From: Microbacterium sp. cf332
GTDB taxonomy: Bacteria > Actinomycetota > Actinomycetes > Actinomycetales > Microbacteriaceae
NCBI RefSeq assembly: GCF_900102175.1
Contig: NZ_FNKN01000003.1
Span: 248,414 to 312,413 of the forward strand
DNA: 64,000 bases
Direction: 5' to 3'
This document shows positions 43,230 through 51,472 of this stretch, one piece after another. Position 1 is the first letter of the stretch. Each line of letters opens with the position of its first letter. The notes beneath the pieces were generated by a model. That model was not told the origin of the DNA and ran no database searches. It saw only the letters and a list, made by a program, of their open reading frames with translations. Both the position numbers and the translations under genes were made by a program.

Positions 43230-43448
43230 ATGAATGAAGACACGTCGCGACAGACGGACGACAGCAACCACCAGGGGCCCGACGTCGATGTCGCCTCGAC
43301 CGAGACCGAGACCGACAGCGAGGGTACTCGCGAGCCGAATGGCCTCGGTCAGGACGGGACGATCCCCAGCGACCCCGACGGCGTGGCCGCAGGTCACACC
43401 GGAACGGCATCGACGTTCGAGCCGGAAGAGGACGAGCAGTCGTCATGA
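43230..43448 (+). CDS. Small acidic, probably disordered protein
   Basis: 72-residue acidic protein (MNEDTSRQTDDSNHQGPDVD... ending FEPEEDEQSS) with no hydrophobic core. AGAAGGAG ribosome-binding site correctly spaced. Third gene downstream of the MarR-controlled promoter; ends just before a terminator. Resembles the acidic protein at 39152 in composition but not in sequence. Confidence 0.65.
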   Translation: MNEDTSRQTDDSNHQGPDVDVASTETETDSEGTREPNGLGQDGTIPSDPDGVAAGHTGTASTFEPEEDEQSS

Positions 43449-43515
43449 CCTCGCGGTCGGAGGCGGCGCGGTCCCCGACCACGATCACATCGCTCCACCC
43501 CATCGGCGATGCGCG

Positions 43516-43550
43516 AAGAGCCCGGAGACGACAGCTCCGGGCTCTTTCTC
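43516..43550 (+). terminator. Intrinsic terminator of the DUF7882 operon
   Basis: AAGAGCCCGGA and TCCGGGCTCTT form an 11-bp perfect stem with a 9-nt loop followed by TCTC; oriented to end rightward transcription. Confidence 0.8.
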
Positions 43551-43573
43551 GTCGGTTCGGTCGGCTCGGCTGC

Positions 43574-44095
43574 CTACAGTCCCTCCGCGGGCTCGGTCGC
43601 GGTCGCCCACTGCTCGAAGTCATCGATCTCGGGGGCGAGGCGGCCCCAGCTCGCATCCACCGCGAGGTCGGTCGTGAGCAGGCACGCGTACTCGACCTCG
43701 CCGTCGACAGTGGGATCGTCGAGCGGGACGACGACGTACCAGAGGCCGTCCGGGCGGAGAGCGGACCGGGCCTGATCGGTCGCGATGGCGGAGCGTGCCA
43801 GCTGCTCCGACGCCGGGGCGTTGTCGTCTCCGACGGCCGTGAGGCACGCGTCGAGGAGTTCCGCGGTCGATCGTTCGGGTCCCTCGGTTTCGACGGGGTC
43901 GGGGGAGCTGGTCGGCGTGGGTCCGTCGGACGGCGACGGCGCGGGCGTGGTGACAGAGGGCGTCGGCGTGGTGGTGGGCGAGGGGGCCGCATCTCCCACG
44001 CTCGGAGTGGCACAGCCCGCGAGGCCCAGTGACACTGTGGTGAGCAAGGTGAGAGCCGGGGCGAGGGTCCGGAGGCTGCGCTTCGTGTCGGTCAT
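43574..44095 (-). CDS. Putative lipoprotein
   Basis: 173-residue protein with a lipoprotein signal (TLAPALTLLTTVSLGLAGC), then a Thr/Pro/Ser-rich linker of about 45 residues that would span the wall, and a small C-terminal domain (STAELLDACLTAVGDDNAP, LWYVVVPLDDPTVDGEVEYACLLTTDLAV). No family recognised. GAAGGG precedes the ATG. 16 bp downstream of the M23 peptidase gene on the same strand. Confidence 0.75.
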   Translation of the reverse strand: MTDTKRSLRTLAPALTLLTTVSLGLAGCATPSVGDAAPSPTTTPTPSVTTPAPSPSDGPTPTSSPDPVETEGPERSTAELLDACLTAVGDDNAPASEQLARSAIATDQARSALRPDGLWYVVVPLDDPTVDGEVEYACLLTTDLAVDASWGRLAPEIDDFEQWATATEPAEGL

Positions 44096-44111
44096 GGGGT
44101 GCCCTTCGTCG

Positions 44112-45200
44112 TCATGCCCGTCCGCCCACTGTCGGCACGCGGAAGTTGTCACCCTCGTAGTACCAGATGTGCGGCCAGCGTGCGATGACGGTGTCCCGCT
44201 CCGAGGCATCGGACGTGTAGAAGTGATGCCCCTTCTGGCGGTTCAAGAACCGAGCCACGGTGACGGTCCCCGACGCGGTCGAGTCATACGGGTAGACGTA
44301 GTACGCGATGCCCTCGTATTTCCACGTGTCGGTCAGTCGGGCGGCGACATCGTCGCGTTCGGCCGCGTTCGCCGTGTAGAAGTGTCCGTCTTGCAGCCTG
44401 TTCCAGAACCGATACAACGGCACGGTTCCCGGCGCCGGTGTGGTGAAGGCCGAGTACGCCGTTCCTTCGAGCGTCCAGATGTGCGGCCAACGCGCGACGA
44501 CGGTGTCGCGCTCGGCGGCATCCGCGGTCCAGAAGTGCTTGTCGTTGAGGGCGCTCCAGAACCGGTAGACGGGGGTTGGCTCGAAAGCCGAGGTGGGCGG
44601 GAGCGGCGCGCTCTCGATGAGCCAGGCCGGGTTCCAGACCGTGCCGGTCCGGTGCGGACCCGAGAAGATCGCGAGGTGGAGGTGTGCGTTGCTCACCGTG
44701 CGCGGCCGGACATCGCCCGTGTTTCCGGTGCGTCCGAGCGGTGTCCAGCGCGAGACCCGCTGGCCGACGCTGACGAGAGGACTGCCGCGTTCCATGTGCA
44801 GATACTCGGACCGCACGCCGGCCGCGTGCTGCACGACCACGAAGACCCCTCGGCTGACGTCGCCGTCGTCGCCCACTGCAGAGACGGTGCCGTCCGCGAC
44901 CGCGAGGATGGTCGTCCCCACGCGGGGCGTGGCGTAATAGTCAGCGCCGATGTGCCCGCTGTAGGTCTGGCCGGGGTAGCCGTCGACTCCGGAGCCGCGG
45001 GTCGCGCGGCTGGTGAACGGGTACCCCCAGACGATGGGGAGGGCGGCATGCTCGGCCGCCGTCTTGATCGTGTAGGTCAGGGCGCGGGCGGGCGCCGCGG
45101 AGGCGAGCACGAGCGAACCGGCGGCGACGGATCCGAGCAGAACGGATCGGCGGCTGAGGGCACGCTGCTTCCGGGGGAGCTCGTTCTCGTCGGTCGGCAC
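44112..45200 (-). CDS. M23 peptidase with three DUF5648-type repeats
   Basis: 362-residue exported protein. The N-terminus has a twin-arginine-like signal (LSRRSVLLGSVAAGSLVLASAAPARA). M23 domain with zinc ligands His83/Asp87 (GHIGADYYA) and His175 (NAHLHLAI), plus YLHMERGS. Then three repeats (about 211-250, 262-304, 316-355), each R-F-W/L-N then HFYT.(D/N)A.ERD.V.AR...W..EG, the DUF5648 pattern, likely a carbohydrate-binding trefoil-like module. Probably cuts or binds the cell wall. GTG start at 45200; sits 9 bp downstream of the TetR gene. Confidence 0.85.
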   Translation of the reverse strand: MPTDENELPRKQRALSRRSVLLGSVAAGSLVLASAAPARALTYTIKTAAEHAALPIVWGYPFTSRATRGSGVDGYPGQTYSGHIGADYYATPRVGTTILAVADGTVSAVGDDGDVSRGVFVVVQHAAGVRSEYLHMERGSPLVSVGQRVSRWTPLGRTGNTGDVRPRTVSNAHLHLAIFSGPHRTGTVWNPAWLIESAPLPPTSAFEPTPVYRFWSALNDKHFWTADAAERDTVVARWPHIWTLEGTAYSAFTTPAPGTVPLYRFWNRLQDGHFYTANAAERDDVAARLTDTWKYEGIAYYVYPYDSTASGTVTVARFLNRQKGHHFYTSDASERDTVIARWPHIWYYEGDNFRVPTVGGRA

Positions 45201-45209
45201 GAGAGAAAC

Positions 45210-45878
45210 CTAACAGGCTGCTGAGGTCGCGCCGAGGTCGCTCGCGTGCGGAAGGTCGGGACCCGGGTGCAGCACGGCGTTCACGATGGCGCGGATGGCG
45301 AATTCGCTCGCTTCGCCCAGCCCGATCGTGCCCGGCAGGAGCAGCCATTGCAGCTGCAGGCCGTCCATGACGCCCAGGATGCTCGCGGCGGCGAGCTCGA
45401 TCGCCGCATCGTCGGTCACTCCCTCGGCGGTGCAGATGATCCGGAATGCGTCAGCGACGTCGCGGCGGAGCGTCGTGTAGCGGTGCTCGAAGTAGTCGCG
45501 GCCCGGGTGCCCGTCTGTCACCGACTCGGACGAGAGCACGGTGTAGACCTGCACGATGCCGGGCCGCCGTGCGTTCTCGAACGCGGTGCGGACGAGGTGG
45601 AGGAAGAGATCGGCGCCGCCCGGGATGTGCTTGTCGTCGAGTTCCTCGACGTCGGCCTCGTCGCGGTACGCGATGACCTCCAGAAGCAGGTTCTGCTTCG
45701 ACCCGAAGTGGTGCAGGACGCCGGCGTGCGTCATCCCGACCTGCTCGGCGATGTCGGCCAGTGTGCCGTTCGTGTAGCCCTTGTTGCCGAAGATCTCGAT
45801 CGCGGCCTTGAGGATGTCGGTGCGCTTCTGGCGTGTTGACGGGCGCGCGCGCGACCCGCTGGCAGCCGTATCGGTCAC
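45210..45878 (-). CDS. TetR-family regulator of the oligosaccharide operon
   Basis: 222-residue TetR protein with the helix-turn-helix ADIAEQVGMTHAGVLHHFGSKQNLLLEVI (about residues 40-70) and a large C-terminal ligand domain (ILGVMDGLQLQWLLLPG). Divergent from the binding-protein gene of the ABC/GH3 operon; two matched operators lie between. GAGGGGGCC precedes the GTG. The inducer is likely the imported sugar or a breakdown product (inference). Confidence 0.9.
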   Translation of the reverse strand: MTDTAASGSRARPSTRQKRTDILKAAIEIFGNKGYTNGTLADIAEQVGMTHAGVLHHFGSKQNLLLEVIAYRDEADVEELDDKHIPGGADLFLHLVRTAFENARRPGIVQVYTVLSSESVTDGHPGRDYFEHRYTTLRRDVADAFRIICTAEGVTDDAAIELAAASILGVMDGLQLQWLLLPGTIGLGEASEFAIRAIVNAVLHPGPDLPHASDLGATSAAC

Positions 45879-45931
45879 GGTGGCCCCCTCTCATCGGTGA
45901 GTGTAACGGTTCGGACAAGCACGCTTGCCAA

Positions 45932-45953
45932 GGTTACTTACTTGTCGGTAACC
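45932..45953. promoter_or_regulatory. TetR operator O1 (covers -35)
   Basis: GGTTAC-N10-GTAACC, 22 bp. It spans the TTGTCG -35 element (45942-45947) of the rightward operon. Confidence 0.75.
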
Positions 45954-45961
45954 TCTCGACA

Positions 45962-45983
45962 GCTTACTTTCTGACCAGTAAGC
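45962..45983. promoter_or_regulatory. TetR operator O2 (covers -10)
   Basis: GCTTAC-N10-GTAAGC, 22 bp, centred exactly 30 bp from O1 and covering the TACTTT -10 (45965-45970), which is 17 bp from the -35. Confidence 0.75.
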
Positions 45984-46043
45984 AACCACCCCCCGAGCGG
46001 CGTCCGCTCGGGGGAAGCACAATGACCGTGCCAAGGAGAAGCA

Positions 46044-47714
46044 ATGAAGCTCAGACGATCCCTCGCGGCGGCCACCGCCGTCGCCGCCCTCGGCGCCCTC
46101 GTCCTCGCCGGCTGTTCCGCCGGTGACAACGACTCGGGCGGCGACGCCTCGGGCGCGGGCGCGGCATTGACCATCGCCAAGCCCGATGGCGCCATCACGA
46201 CCGAGTCGAACAACCCGTGGGTCGGTGACTCCTCGGCCAACAAGCTCGGCTACAAGAACGTCATCTTCGAACCGCTCGCCATGGTCAATCTGGTCGGCGA
46301 CAACGAGACCACCCCCTGGCTCGCCGAGAAGGTCGAGTGGAACGACGACTACACGCAGCTGCGCGTCACTCCGCGCACTGGAGTGACCTGGAACGACGGC
46401 GAGGACTTCACGGCCGACGACATCGTCTTCACGTTCGACCTCATCCGGAACACCCCGGCGCTCGACACCGGCAATCTGCAGCTCACCGACGTGGCGGTCG
46501 ACGGCGACGACGTCGTCCTCAGCTTCGCGGAGTCGAAGTTCGTCAAGCAGGCGCAGGTCCTGCACATCGGGATCGTCCCCGAGCACGTCTGGAAGGACGC
46601 CGGCGACCCGACGACCTTCGCGAACCCGGAGCCGGTGGGCACCGGCCCGTACACGCTCGACAGCTTCAGCAGCCAGTCGGTCACGCTCCAGGCCCGTGAC
46701 GACTACTGGGGCGGCGAGCTCGCCGTGCCGACCCTTTACTACATCTCCTACAACGACAACACAGCCCTGACCACGGCCCTCGCCAACGGCGACGCCGACT
46801 GGGCGCAGGCGTTCATCCCGAACGTCCAGAGCGCCTTCGTCGAGAAGGATCCGGAGCACAACGTGTTCTGGGCGGCCAACGTCATGGCTCCCGACGTCCT
46901 CTTCGTCAACCACACGCAGAAGCCGTTCGACGACCTCGCGTTCCGCCAGGCGGTCAATATGGTCATCGACCGTGAGGCGCACACCGAGATCGCCCGCGAG
47001 AACGCGGGCCCGGTCCTCACCTCCGTGACCGGGCTGCCGACCCCCGTGGGCAAGCAGTACATCGCCCCGGAGTACGAGGGGGTCGAGTTCTCGATGGACG
47101 TCGACGGCGCCCGCGACATCCTCGAATCCGCCGGCTACAGCTGGGACGGCGACGCGCTGATCGACCCCGACGGCGAGCCGGTGTCGTTCACCCTCGAGGT
47201 GCCGCAGGGCTGGAACGACTACGTCACGGGTATCAGCCTCATCGCGGATCAGGTCTCCGAGTCGCTCGGCGCCGACGCCAAGGTCAACACCCCGGACGCC
47301 GACACCTGGTGGGCGAACAAGCGATCGGGCGACTTCGACGCCATCATGCACTGGGTCGACAGCGGCACCACGCCGTACGACCTCTACTCCGACACCATGG
47401 ACGGCCGTTGGCTGCTCGCCGGTGACGACGTCGACTTCAACTTCGGTCGCTACGAGAACCCGCGCGCCACCGAGCTCCTCAACACCTATGCGACCGCGGC
47501 GAGCGACGACGAGCGCACCGCGGCTCTCGAAGAGGTGCAGAAGATCTTCGTCGACGAGGTCCCGGTCATCCCGGTCGGCACGCACCCCTACCTGGGCGAA
47601 TACAACACGCGTTCGTATGTCGGCTGGCCCAGCGAGGACGACCAGTACGCGACCGCCGACCCGACGCAGGTGACGGTCCCGCTCATCCTCACGAAGCTCA
47701 AGCCCGCCGAGTGA
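46044..47714 (+). CDS. Family 5 solute-binding lipoprotein, probable beta-glucoside binding protein
   Basis: 556-residue SBP_bac_5 lipoprotein (lipobox VLAGC, Cys about 24). Motifs include WLAEKVEWNDDYTQLRVTPRTGVTWNDGEDFTADDIVFTFDLI, VGTGPYTLDSF, LFVNHTQKPFDDLAFRQAVNMVIDREAH and GRYENPRATELL. This is the branch of 'peptide' binding proteins that in several bacteria binds cello- or other beta-oligosaccharides. The glycosidase at the end of the operon supports that. AAGGAG precedes the ATG; promoter under TetR control. Confidence 0.93.
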   Translation: MKLRRSLAAATAVAALGALVLAGCSAGDNDSGGDASGAGAALTIAKPDGAITTESNNPWVGDSSANKLGYKNVIFEPLAMVNLVGDNETTPWLAEKVEWNDDYTQLRVTPRTGVTWNDGEDFTADDIVFTFDLIRNTPALDTGNLQLTDVAVDGDDVVLSFAESKFVKQAQVLHIGIVPEHVWKDAGDPTTFANPEPVGTGPYTLDSFSSQSVTLQARDDYWGGELAVPTLYYISYNDNTALTTALANGDADWAQAFIPNVQSAFVEKDPEHNVFWAANVMAPDVLFVNHTQKPFDDLAFRQAVNMVIDREAHTEIARENAGPVLTSVTGLPTPVGKQYIAPEYEGVEFSMDVDGARDILESAGYSWDGDALIDPDGEPVSFTLEVPQGWNDYVTGISLIADQVSESLGADAKVNTPDADTWWANKRSGDFDAIMHWVDSGTTPYDLYSDTMDGRWLLAGDDVDFNFGRYENPRATELLNTYATAASDDERTAALEEVQKIFVDEVPVIPVGTHPYLGEYNTRSYVGWPSEDDQYATADPTQVTVPLILTKLKPAE

Positions 47715-47798
47715 TCCCGCACGGACGGGGGCGCTGCGGCGTCCCCGTCCGTCGCGCCCACCCGTCTGCCCGTTCGCCTGCCACGAAAGCGAAGGACG

Positions 47799-48623
47799 AT
47801 GTCCGAACCCCTGTTGACCGTGCGCGACTTCTCCGTCGTGTACGACGTCGAGCCGCCCGTCGAGGCGGTCAGAGAAGTCACCCTCGAACTGCGACGCGGT
47901 GAGATCCTGGGCCTGGCCGGCGAGAGCGGCTGCGGCAAGACCACCCTCGCCTACGGTCTGCAGCGCCTGCTGCGGGCTCCGGCCGTCATCACGGGCGGCA
48001 GCGTCGTCTTCCACGACGCGTCGGGCGATGACGTCGACATCAACGCGCTCGACGTCGAGCAGATGCGCCGATTCCGATGGGACAAGATCTCCATGGTCTT
48101 CCAGGGCGCGATGAACGCGCTCAATCCGGTGACCTCCATCGGGGCGCAGCTCGACGACGTGTTCCTCGTGCACCGGCCCGACATGGGGCGGCGTGAACGC
48201 CGTCGCGCCTGCGAGCACCTGCTCGAGCTCGTCGCGGTGGGCAAGGAGCGCATGCGCTCCTACCCGCACGAGCTGTCCGGCGGGATGCGCCAGCGCGTCA
48301 TGATCGCGATGGCCCTCGCGCTGCGCCCACAGCTGATGGTCATGGACGAGCCCACGACGGCGCTCGACGTGCTCGTGCAGCGAGAGATCCTGCGGCAGAT
48401 CTCGCAGCTTCGCCACGAGTTCGGATTCTCCGTCATCTTCATCACGCACGACCTCCCGCTCCTCCTGGAGATCAGCGACAGGATCGCGGTGATGCGCTCC
48501 GGCGAGATCGTCGAGCTGGCGGACGCGCGAGAACTGTGGGAGCGTCCGCAGCACGAGTACACCCGGACGCTGCTGTCGTCCTTCCCCCGCCTCACCGGCG
48601 AGCGGGGGGTGCTGGTGCGATGA
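47799..48623 (+). CDS. ABC transporter ATP-binding protein (DppD/OppD-like)
   Basis: 274-residue ATPase: Walker [41 protein letters not shown], signature [15 protein letters not shown], Walker [15 protein letters not shown]-loop [10 protein letters not shown]-terminal [19 protein letters not shown]. First ATPase of the importer; overlaps the next gene by 4 bp. Confidence 0.93.
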   Translation: MSEPLLTVRDFSVVYDVEPPVEAVREVTLELRRGEILGLAGESGCGKTTLAYGLQRLLRAPAVITGGSVVFHDASGDDVDINALDVEQMRRFRWDKISMVFQGAMNALNPVTSIGAQLDDVFLVHRPDMGRRERRRACEHLLELVAVGKERMRSYPHELSGGMRQRVMIAMALALRPQLMVMDEPTTALDVLVQREILRQISQLRHEFGFSVIFITHDLPLLLEISDRIAVMRSGEIVELADARELWERPQHEYTRTLLSSFPRLTGERGVLVR

Positions 48624-49432
48624 CCACCCTCGAGTTCCGCAACGTCAGCAAGCGCTACCGGGTGCGCGGTGCCGCGCCGATGCTCGCGCTCGACGACGTG
48701 AGCTTCACCCTCCGCGACCGACAGACCATCGCCCTCGTCGGGCAGTCGGGCAGCGGCAAGTCGACGATCGCCAAGATCTTGACACAGCTCGAGACGGCCA
48801 CGAGCGGGGAGGTGCTGCTCGACGGCGTGCCGATTCCCCGGCACGGGCGCGGCCTGCGGCGCTACCGCCAGCAGCTGCGCATGGTCTTCCAGGACCCGTT
48901 CGCATCGCTCAATCCGTACCACTCCATCCGCTACCACCTCGAGCGTCCGCTGCAGCTCGACCGGGTGGTGCCGCGTGGCGAGGTCGACGCCGAGGTCCGG
49001 CGACTGCTCGAGCGGGTCCGCCTCGACCCGGCGACCGTGATTGATCGCCGACCGCATGAGCTGTCGGGCGGCCAGCGGCAACGCGTCGCCATCGCTCGGG
49101 CCCTCGCCTCGCGGCCGCAGCTGCTCGTCGCCGACGAACCGGTCTCGATGCTCGACGTGTCGATCCGTCTCGGCGTGCTGAACCTCCTCGCCGACCTGCA
49201 GCGCGAGGAGGGGCTGGGCGTTCTCTACATCACGCACGATCTGGCGACGGCGCGGCATTTCAGCGACGAGATCATGGTGCTCCACCACGGCCGGGTGGTC
49301 GAACACGGGCCGGCGGACGACGTCATCCTGCGCCCGCAGCACGAGTACACCCGTGACCTGCGCGCCGCCTCGCCCGACCCCGAGAAGCACTTCGCGGATG
49401 CATCCGCCCGCCCGTTCGGAGACATCGCATGA
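48620..49432 (+). CDS. ABC transporter ATP-binding protein (DppF/OppF-like)
   Basis: 270-residue ATPase: Walker [34 protein letters not shown], signature [15 protein letters not shown], Walker [15 protein letters not shown]-loop [12 protein letters not shown] at 48620 overlaps the previous stop. Note VSMLDV in place of the usual S/T-ALD after Walker B. Confidence 0.93.
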   Translation: MTTLEFRNVSKRYRVRGAAPMLALDDVSFTLRDRQTIALVGQSGSGKSTIAKILTQLETATSGEVLLDGVPIPRHGRGLRRYRQQLRMVFQDPFASLNPYHSIRYHLERPLQLDRVVPRGEVDAEVRRLLERVRLDPATVIDRRPHELSGGQRQRVAIARALASRPQLLVADEPVSMLDVSIRLGVLNLLADLQREEGLGVLYITHDLATARHFSDEIMVLHHGRVVEHGPADDVILRPQHEYTRDLRAASPDPEKHFADASARPFGDIA

Positions 49433-50424
49433 GGATCCCCGTCCGCTTCATCGCCAGTCGTGCGGCGTTCTACCTGTTCACGGCCTGGGCGGCCATCACG
49501 ATCAACTTCTTCCTGCCCCGCATGCTCAAGGGCGACCCCGTCTCGGCATACATGCAGAAGAACGCCGGACAGATCTCGCCGGAGGCCGAGCGCGCGCTGC
49601 GCATCCTCTTCGGGCTCGATCGCGACACGAGCGTCTGGCAGCAGTACCTCGACTACTGGGGCCTGCTCTTCAGCGGCGATCTCGGCCGTTCGTTCTCGAA
49701 CGGGCTCGCTCCCGTGGGCGACGTCATCGCATCCGCCCTGCCGTGGACTCTCGGACTGGTCGGCTTCGCGACCGTCGTGTCGTTCCTGCTCGGCACGGCG
49801 ACGGGCGCGCTGATCGGATGGCGCCGGGGAAGCCGAGCCGACGTCATCGTGCCGATCTCGACCTTCTTCAGCACCGTCCCCTACTTCTGGCTCGGCCTGA
49901 TCGCGATCGCCGTCTTCTCGTCGATGCTCGGCTGGTTCCCGGCATCGCACGCTTACGACAAGGGCGCGCGGCCCGCGTTCACCCTCGACTTCATCGGACA
50001 GGTCGTCGCCCACGGCACCCTGCCCGTCCTCACGATCGTCATCGCCTCGCTCGGCGGCTGGATCCTCGGCATGCGGAACATGATGCTGACGGTCCTCGAC
50101 GAGGACTACATCACCGTCGCGCAGGCGAAGGGGATGCCGAACGCGCGCGTGCTGTGGCGTTATGCGGCGCGCAACGCGATGCTCCCGCAGCTGTCGAGCT
50201 TCGCCCTCTCGATCGGCTTCATCGTGGGCGGCACGATCGTGATGGAGATGGTGTTCTCGTACCCCGGTGTCGGGAAGCTGCTCCTCGACGCGACCACGGC
50301 CAAGGACTACCCGCTGATGCAGGGGCTCTTCCTCATCATCACGCTCGCCGTGCTCGTGGCCAACATCCTCGCCGACATCGCTTACGCGGTGCTCGACCCC
50401 CGCACGCGTCAGACGGAGGCCTGA
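49429..50424 (+). CDS. ABC transporter permease (DppB-like)
   Basis: 331-residue permease: FIASRAAFYLFTAWAAITINFFLPRMLKGDPV N-terminal helix, EAA loop DYITVAQAKGMPNARVLWRYAARNAMLPQ, and GGTIVMEMVFSYPGVGKLLLDATTAKDYPLMQG C-terminal signature. The insert QISPEAERALRILFGLDRDTSVWQQYLDYWGLLFSGDLGRSF is the periplasmic loop. ATGA overlap with the ATPase gene. Confidence 0.93.
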   Translation: MRIPVRFIASRAAFYLFTAWAAITINFFLPRMLKGDPVSAYMQKNAGQISPEAERALRILFGLDRDTSVWQQYLDYWGLLFSGDLGRSFSNGLAPVGDVIASALPWTLGLVGFATVVSFLLGTATGALIGWRRGSRADVIVPISTFFSTVPYFWLGLIAIAVFSSMLGWFPASHAYDKGARPAFTLDFIGQVVAHGTLPVLTIVIASLGGWILGMRNMMLTVLDEDYITVAQAKGMPNARVLWRYAARNAMLPQLSSFALSIGFIVGGTIVMEMVFSYPGVGKLLLDATTAKDYPLMQGLFLIITLAVLVANILADIAYAVLDPRTRQTEA

Positions 50425-50425
50425 C

Positions 50426-51472
50426 ATGACGTCCCCGAATCAGCCCACCCCCGACCGTATCGGCAGCCCCGCCACCGCGACGGTGCTCGCCGCTCCGCCG
50501 GCGGCTCCCGCCGAGCGCACGTTCGCGACCCAGCTGCGCTCGTCGTTCGCGATGTTCGGGAACCGCAAGTCTCTCGCCGGACTCGCCATCCTGGCGGTGT
50601 TCGTCGTCGTCGCGGTGTTCGGCGATCTGATCGCGCCCTACGGGCCGCTCGAGAAGGACTACTCGGCCCTCCGGCAGGCCCCGTCGGGGGCGCATCTGCT
50701 CGGCACGACACACATGGGCGAGGACGTCTTCAGCCAGATCGTCTACGGCACGCGGGGGGTGCTCGTCGTCGGGTTCCTCGCGGGCATCATGGGCACGGCC
50801 ATCGCCGTCGTGATGGGCGTGATCTCGGGATACACGCGGGGGTGGCGCAGCGAGTCGCTCTCGGCGCTGACGAACGTCTTCCTCGTCATCCCGGGGCTGC
50901 CGCTCATCATCATCGTCGCGTCGCAGTTCGAGAACCCGCCGCTCGTCCTCATCGCCGCCGTGCTGGCGATCACCGGATGGGCGTGGGGCGCCCGCGTGCT
51001 CCGAGCCCAGACGATGTCGCTGCGCAACCGCGACTTCATCCAGGCGGCCCGCGCCAACGGCGAGCCGCTGCGGCGCATCATCTTCGTCGAGATGCTCCCG
51101 AACCTCATGGCGATCATCGCCTCGAGCTTCGTGGGGACCGTCACCGCCGCGGTGCTGGGTCTGACGACGCTGGCCTTCATCGGGGTCATCCCCATCAGCA
51201 ACCTCAACTGGGGCACCATCCTGTTCTGGGCGCAGCAGAACGGCGCCTTCCCGGACTACTGGTGGTGGTACATCCCCGCTGGTCTGTGCATCGCGTTCCT
51301 GGGCGTCGCGCTCTCGCTCATCAACTTCGGCATCGACGAATACGTCAACCCGCGCCTCCGATCGGCCGGGGAACGCGCCCGAGCGATGAAGAAGCGCGGG
51401 CTCGACGTCAACGACGCCGTCACCGCGGTACGCGCACCCGCATCCCCCGACCGGAAGGCCACCGACCGATGA
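50426..51472 (+). CDS. ABC transporter permease (DppC-like)
   Basis: 348-residue permease: HLLGTTHMGEDVFSQIVYGTRGVLVVGFLAGIMG, EAA loop DFIQAARANGEPLRRIIFVEMLPNLMA, ALSLINFGIDEYVNPRLR. A cytosolic N-terminal extension of about 45 residues is Pro/Ala rich. Starts 1 nt after the dppB-like stop and overlaps the GH3 gene by 4 bp. Confidence 0.93.
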   Translation: MTSPNQPTPDRIGSPATATVLAAPPAAPAERTFATQLRSSFAMFGNRKSLAGLAILAVFVVVAVFGDLIAPYGPLEKDYSALRQAPSGAHLLGTTHMGEDVFSQIVYGTRGVLVVGFLAGIMGTAIAVVMGVISGYTRGWRSESLSALTNVFLVIPGLPLIIIVASQFENPPLVLIAAVLAITGWAWGARVLRAQTMSLRNRDFIQAARANGEPLRRIIFVEMLPNLMAIIASSFVGTVTAAVLGLTTLAFIGVIPISNLNWGTILFWAQQNGAFPDYWWWYIPAGLCIAFLGVALSLINFGIDEYVNPRLRSAGERARAMKKRGLDVNDAVTAVRAPASPDRKATDR

